Source of the DNA: Pirellulales bacterium
GTDB lineage: Bacteria > Planctomycetota > Planctomycetia > Pirellulales > Thermoguttaceae
Assembly: GCA_030642635.1 (NCBI GenBank)
Contig: DAOWNK010000165.1
Coordinates: forward strand, 1 to 7,250
Length of the DNA: 7,250 nt
Reading direction: 5' to 3'
The notes below the pieces were generated by a model. That model worked only from the letters and a program-made list of their open reading frames with translations, had not been told where the DNA came from and searched no databases. Both the position numbers and the translations under genes were made by a program. Each line of letters begins with the position of its first letter. The first letter of the stretch is position 1. Of this stretch, positions 4,702 through 7,250 are shown piece after piece.

Positions 4702-6149
4702 CCGATGACCCCAGGGAAAAGGTTGGCTACTTCTACACGAGGTCGTTCAATGAGAAACAACTCGCCCGACTCGAAGCCAAGCTGGCCAAATATCGCAAGG
4801 TCCTCAAGCAACCCATCCTGGAAAAGCGGAAAACCACCGCCTCGCCGGCCCCAAAGGCGACGCACAACTATGGCGGTATTATCGGCACTGTCACAAAAAA
4901 GTACTACGTCTCAGTCGTAGAAAAGTATTACGCCCACCTGCGCCGGCGGGCCCGCAATTCGCCCGAAAAGCGAGTGGGCGGCAGCTTTCCCTCCTCCCGC
5001 GACCAGTGGCTGGCGCACAGCCTGGCTGTGCGTCGCCGGCTCCGCGAGGAGGTCTTCCACTTCCCGGCGGAAGACGCGCCGCTGGAGGCCCGAACCGTGG
5101 GCGTATTGGACCGAGGCGACTTCGTGATTGAAAAGGTGATTTACCAGGTCGAGCCGGACAACTGCGTGACGGCCAATCTCTACGTGCCCAAGGGAATATC
5201 TTCGCCCGTGCCGGCTTTCATCTGTCCCAGCGGACACGGCGGGAGCAAGAGCGCGACGTACAACCAGTATTTCGGCCAGATGTACGCGAAAGCAGGGTGT
5301 GTCGTGCTGGTCCCTGATCCGATCGGGGACGAAGAGCGCGAAGAGCAGGGACGCCTGGGGTACCGCGGCCATCGGGCTGAGTACCGAGTCGACCGCTGCC
5401 GCAGGCTGGGGATCTCTATGATCGGCAAGATGACCTACGATATCGTCCGCGGTGTGGACTATCTGGTCGCCCGGCCCGAGGTCGACCCCAAGCGAATCGG
5501 CTGTACCGGCCATTCACTGGGCGGTACGCTGACTGAGTACGCCACCGCGGTCGACCCGAGAATCACCCTCAGCCTGCCGACGGCGTGGACGTGCAACTTT
5601 GCAGAAATCGTCGGCAGCCAGAGCTGTTGTTGGCGTCCTGACGGTCTGCTCTGCGTGGCCAACGACCCCGAACTCTACGCCCTGGGCGCGCCCCATTGTG
5701 CAACGCTGGTGCTGGCAGGCGAGAAAGATGCCTGCCCGATGCACGTGAGCATCTTCGAACGCACCACGTTTGCGAAAGCAAAAAAGGTGTACGAGTTGTT
5801 CGGCCGCGGTGATTGCATTGCAATCCACGTAACACCCGGCGCCGGCCACCAGCCGTTTCAACTGAACCGGGCGGCACTGGCCTGGGTGGAAAAACACTTC
5901 GACCTCCCACACCTGACACAAAAGCAGATCGGCCGGCTCGACCGGCCGCCCTCGCGCCAGACGCTGGTGGCCGAGCTGCCGGAACCGTTCAAAGACAAGT
6001 CATGGTCGGCCGACCGGCTCTATGCGGCGAAGGCCCCGGACTTCGCTGTGCGGTTGCTTCCCTTTGAAACGCTCCGTTGTCTCAAGCCGGGCGAGGAGGC
6101 AAAGCCGGAATACGGCGCAGCCGGCTGGATGGCGGCCAGAGAGAAGTAA
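4701..6149 (+). CDS. Alpha/beta hydrolase, acetylxylan-esterase-like, N-terminal catalytic domain; no clear start
   Basis: The family features begin near 4977 with SFPSSRDQW, then FVIEKVIYQVEPDNCVTANL, YVPKG, VLVPDPIGDEEREEQG and YDIVRGVDYLVARPEVDPKR. The catalytic triad is visible: Ser in GHSLGG (codon 5514), Asp in LAGEKDACP (codon 5727), His in PGAGHQPF (codon 5847). The nucleophile elbow GHSLGG replaces the GNSGGG I expect in this planctomycete group. It probably removes acyl groups from plant- or algal-type polysaccharides; the substrate is inferred. The frame is also open upstream inside the DUF4838 gene (to 4386), but that part is shadow. From 4701 on, the only near in-frame start is GTG 4974, with no ribosome site and no signal peptide. 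Residues from 4701 (ADDPREKVGYFYTRSFNEKQ, then a Lys/Ala/Pro/Thr linker) look like continuation of the previous protein. The frame ends at TAA 6147, inside what is normally one long protein. Confidence 0.8.
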   Translation, partial: ADDPREKVGYFYTRSFNEKQLARLEAKLAKYRKVLKQPILEKRKTTASPAPKATHNYGGIIGTVTKKYYVSVVEKYYAHLRRRARNSPEKRVGGSFPSSRDQWLAHSLAVRRRLREEVFHFPAEDAPLEARTVGVLDRGDFVIEKVIYQVEPDNCVTANLYVPKGISSPVPAFICPSGHGGSKSATYNQYFGQMYAKAGCVVLVPDPIGDEEREEQGRLGYRGHRAEYRVDRCRRLGISMIGKMTYDIVRGVDYLVARPEVDPKRIGCTGHSLGGTLTEYATAVDPRITLSLPTAWTCNFAEIVGSQSCCWRPDGLLCVANDPELYALGAPHCATLVLAGEKDACPMHVSIFERTTFAKAKKVYELFGRGDCIAIHVTPGAGHQPFQLNRAALAWVEKHFDLPHLTQKQIGRLDRPPSRQTLVAELPEPFKDKSWSADRLYAAKAPDFAVRLLPFETLRCLKPGEEAKPEYGAAGWMAAREK

Positions 6150-6167
6150 TTAACCGCTCGGTTCGTC

Positions 6168-6905
6168 GTGCCCGAGACTGCCGAAGCACTGGCAAAGCGG
6201 CAAGGGGAGTTGCGAAAGCAAGTCGCCGAGTTGCTGAACATGCCCGACTCGGGCAAAGTCGCCAAGGCAGAAACGCTCAAGAAGTTCCGCCACGGCAACG
6301 CAGATGTGCACGAGTTGAAATACGGCCTGTTGGGCCTCTCGTCCTACCTTATCCTCCCCGACGAGGTCGATAGTTCGCCCATAGCCGTGTTCCTACACAA
6401 AAGCCGATCCAAGGAAGGAGCTCTTGAGAGTCAAACAGTGGACAAGCTCCTGGCCGCCGGCACCGCCGTGTTGGCCATCGACTCCGTACCGTTCGAGGAG
6501 ACCGCGTACCTGCTGGGCACCTCGCCCACCGCCTACAACGTGAGCCACGTGCTGGAATCGGTCGATCTGCTTGCCCGATCCTACAACGTGGAAGCCAAAT
6601 TGATCTCCTGTATTGGTGAGGTGGACGACGTGGCGCTGCTGACCGCATTGTTGGACGAGCGAATTTCAAGCGTGGTCGTGGCGTCGGCGGGTGGATCGCA
6701 AGTGAGCAGGCAAGGAAATCAGCGCCACGGCACCGTACCCGGCCTTCAAGCGGTGACCACGCGGACCGAACTTTTGGCCATGCTCGCGCCCCGGGAACTC
6801 TGCATCGAGACGCAAGAAGCGGGACAAGAGCAAATCGAGGAAGTCTATCGCTTGGCCGGTGCACGTGACAAGCTCCATTTTGCGGCCAAGCCAGAAAAGA
6901 ACTAG
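6168..6905 (+). CDS. Continuation of the esterase: degenerate second alpha/beta hydrolase domain
   Basis: It lies in the same frame as the catalytic part, separated only by TAA at 6147-6149 and six codons. GTG 6168 is the first possible start but has no ribosome binding site. The join (ETLRCLKPGE before the stop, then EALAKRQGELRKQVAELL after it) matches the middle of the long two-domain planctomycete esterases, so this was probably one gene. The domain has hydrolase-like strands: LLAAGTAVLAIDSV, VDLLARSYNVEAKLISCIG, LLDERISSVVVASAGGS, LAMLAPRELCIE and VYRLAGARDKLHF. The nucleophile elbow reads CIGEVDD with no Ser, and no catalytic His follows at the end, so the domain is not catalytic and is likely structural or regulatory, as seems usual for the second half of such proteins. 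245 residues from the GTG. Confidence 0.68.
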   Translation: MPETAEALAKRQGELRKQVAELLNMPDSGKVAKAETLKKFRHGNADVHELKYGLLGLSSYLILPDEVDSSPIAVFLHKSRSKEGALESQTVDKLLAAGTAVLAIDSVPFEETAYLLGTSPTAYNVSHVLESVDLLARSYNVEAKLISCIGEVDDVALLTALLDERISSVVVASAGGSQVSRQGNQRHGTVPGLQAVTTRTELLAMLAPRELCIETQEAGQEQIEEVYRLAGARDKLHFAAKPEKN

Positions 6906-7123
6906 AAACCGTTGTTTGCAAGATAGTAACCGGCTGCGTTGCTTCGCAGAAGCAGTGTACTTGGAAGACGATAACCAGCGGGTGTGGCCAATTCACGCTC
7001 TTGAAATTCCCCGGGCGATCTGATACATTCGTTCACATAGTGCAGTAGTATGTGCTCGCTGTTTGAAAACAAATCTGTAAGGAGGGAAAAGGGGAAAGAA
7101 AGAAAAATGCGGCTCTTCCGTTT
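6906..7123. other. Intergenic gap between convergent genes
   Basis: No reading frame here looks coding. It holds overlapping small hairpins at 6934-6954 (CTGCG/CGCAG and TGCTTC/GAAGCA, mutually exclusive), a candidate promoter at 7001-7029 and a 29-base all-purine tract at 7079-7107. A six-codon frame ATG 7107 to TAG 7125 follows that tract, but the spacing from AAGGAGG (7079-7085) is 21 bases, too long for normal initiation. Confidence 0.6.
7001..7029 (+). promoter_or_regulatory. Candidate sigma-70-type promoter
   Basis: TTGAAA (7001-7006, 5 of 6 to the -35 consensus) is followed after exactly 17 bases by TACATT (7024-7029, 4 of 6 to the -10 consensus). Transcription would start near 7036 and run toward the convergent minus-strand gene. 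No plus-strand gene follows within the window, so any product would be a short RNA or an antisense transcript. Chance occurrence is quite possible. Confidence 0.35.
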
Positions 7124-7249
7124 TTAGGTGCAAAACGCTAGAAACACGGCCTTCAGGCCGGCGGCCATCTCGCGTAGCTCGGCGATGCTCCGCTGGACCG
7201 CTTCCGAGGCCCGGTTCAGGTCCAGAATCAGCCGGCTGAAGAGTGTGCC
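7124..7249 (-). CDS. C-terminal end of an unrecognised minus-strand protein, partial
   Basis: Reading from the right edge leftwards gives 41 codons and then TAA (7126 down to 7124). The peptide includes SRLILDLNRASEAVQRSIAE and LREMAAGLKAVF, an amphipathic helical stretch that may be a coiled coil. About 34 of 41 codons end in G or C, as expected for a coding frame in GC-rich DNA, while the plus-strand reading of the same bases is Arg/Ser-rich and unlike a protein. I do not recognise the family. The gene runs convergently to the esterase gene. Confidence 0.6.
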   Translation of the reverse strand, partial: GTLFSRLILDLNRASEAVQRSIAELREMAAGLKAVFLAFCT

Positions 7250-7250
7250 G

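Noticed and set aside
4705..4920. ATG 4705 frame as the start of the esterase
   Set aside because: It is in a different phase from the esterase domain, ends at 4920, and is Arg/Ser/Pro-rich shadow sequence.
4911..5513. 200-codon minus-strand open frame
   Set aside because: It is the antisense shadow of the esterase, whose plus-strand motifs and catalytic triad are clear.
6349..6996. 215-codon minus-strand open frame
   Set aside because: Arg/Pro/Ser-rich low-quality translation opposite the second hydrolase domain, with no start context or motif.
7103..7123. Intrinsic terminator for the minus-strand gene
   Set aside because: The CGG/CCG stem (7110-7112 with 7118-7120) is only three pairs, too weak despite the following T-run on the minus strand.
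7107..7127. Six-codon leader peptide MRLFRF
   Set aside because: The Shine-Dalgarno sequence is 21 bases away and no regulated gene follows on the plus strand.

Overview
The window looks like a piece of a Planctomycetota chromosome, probably Pirellulales-like and possibly from a metagenome. The evidence is a DUF1559 pseudopilin-type protein with the stock planctomycete N-terminus, a LamG-type protein ending in a PEP-CTERM sorting tail, a small regulatory-like lipoprotein, a DUF4838 protein, a two-domain acetylxylan-esterase-like hydrolase, and GC-rich palindromic intergenic repeats. No tRNA, rRNA, CRISPR array, transposase or integrase was seen.

Layout from left to right, all + strand except the last gene: (1) the last 30 codons of a LamG-like protein; (2) an intergenic gap with twin GGTGCG/CGCACC hairpins; (3) a secreted LamG/PEP-CTERM gene broken by a perfect 10-bp tandem duplication; (4) a 210-bp gap with GGGGCCA tandem repeats and three strong hairpins, two of them inverted copies of each other; (5) one 457-codon reading frame joining a complete DUF1559 protein to what is normally a separate lipoprotein, apparently because the stop between them is gone; (6) a secreted DUF4838 (GH67-N-like plus DUF4838) gene split by a frameshift near 3115-3170; (7) an alpha/beta hydrolase of the acetylxylan-esterase-like type, entered from the DUF4838 gene through a second frame change near 4697-4701 and cut by an in-frame TAA at 6147; (8) its continuation, a degenerate second hydrolase domain; (9) a 218-bp gap with a candidate promoter and a 29-base purine tract; (10) the C-terminal end of a convergent minus-strand gene.

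The notable point is the density of disruption: a 10-bp duplication, an apparent stop loss, two frame changes and a nonsense codon in consecutive genes. Each repairs cleanly with one small edit, so the ancestral genes are readable. This suits a recently decaying accessory locus, or an error-rich consensus sequence; the sequence alone cannot decide. The intact ancestors would have been exported or envelope-associated carbohydrate-related proteins (LamG binding modules, a putative glycoside-hydrolase-like protein and a carbohydrate esterase). I found no convincing new defence or mobile system.
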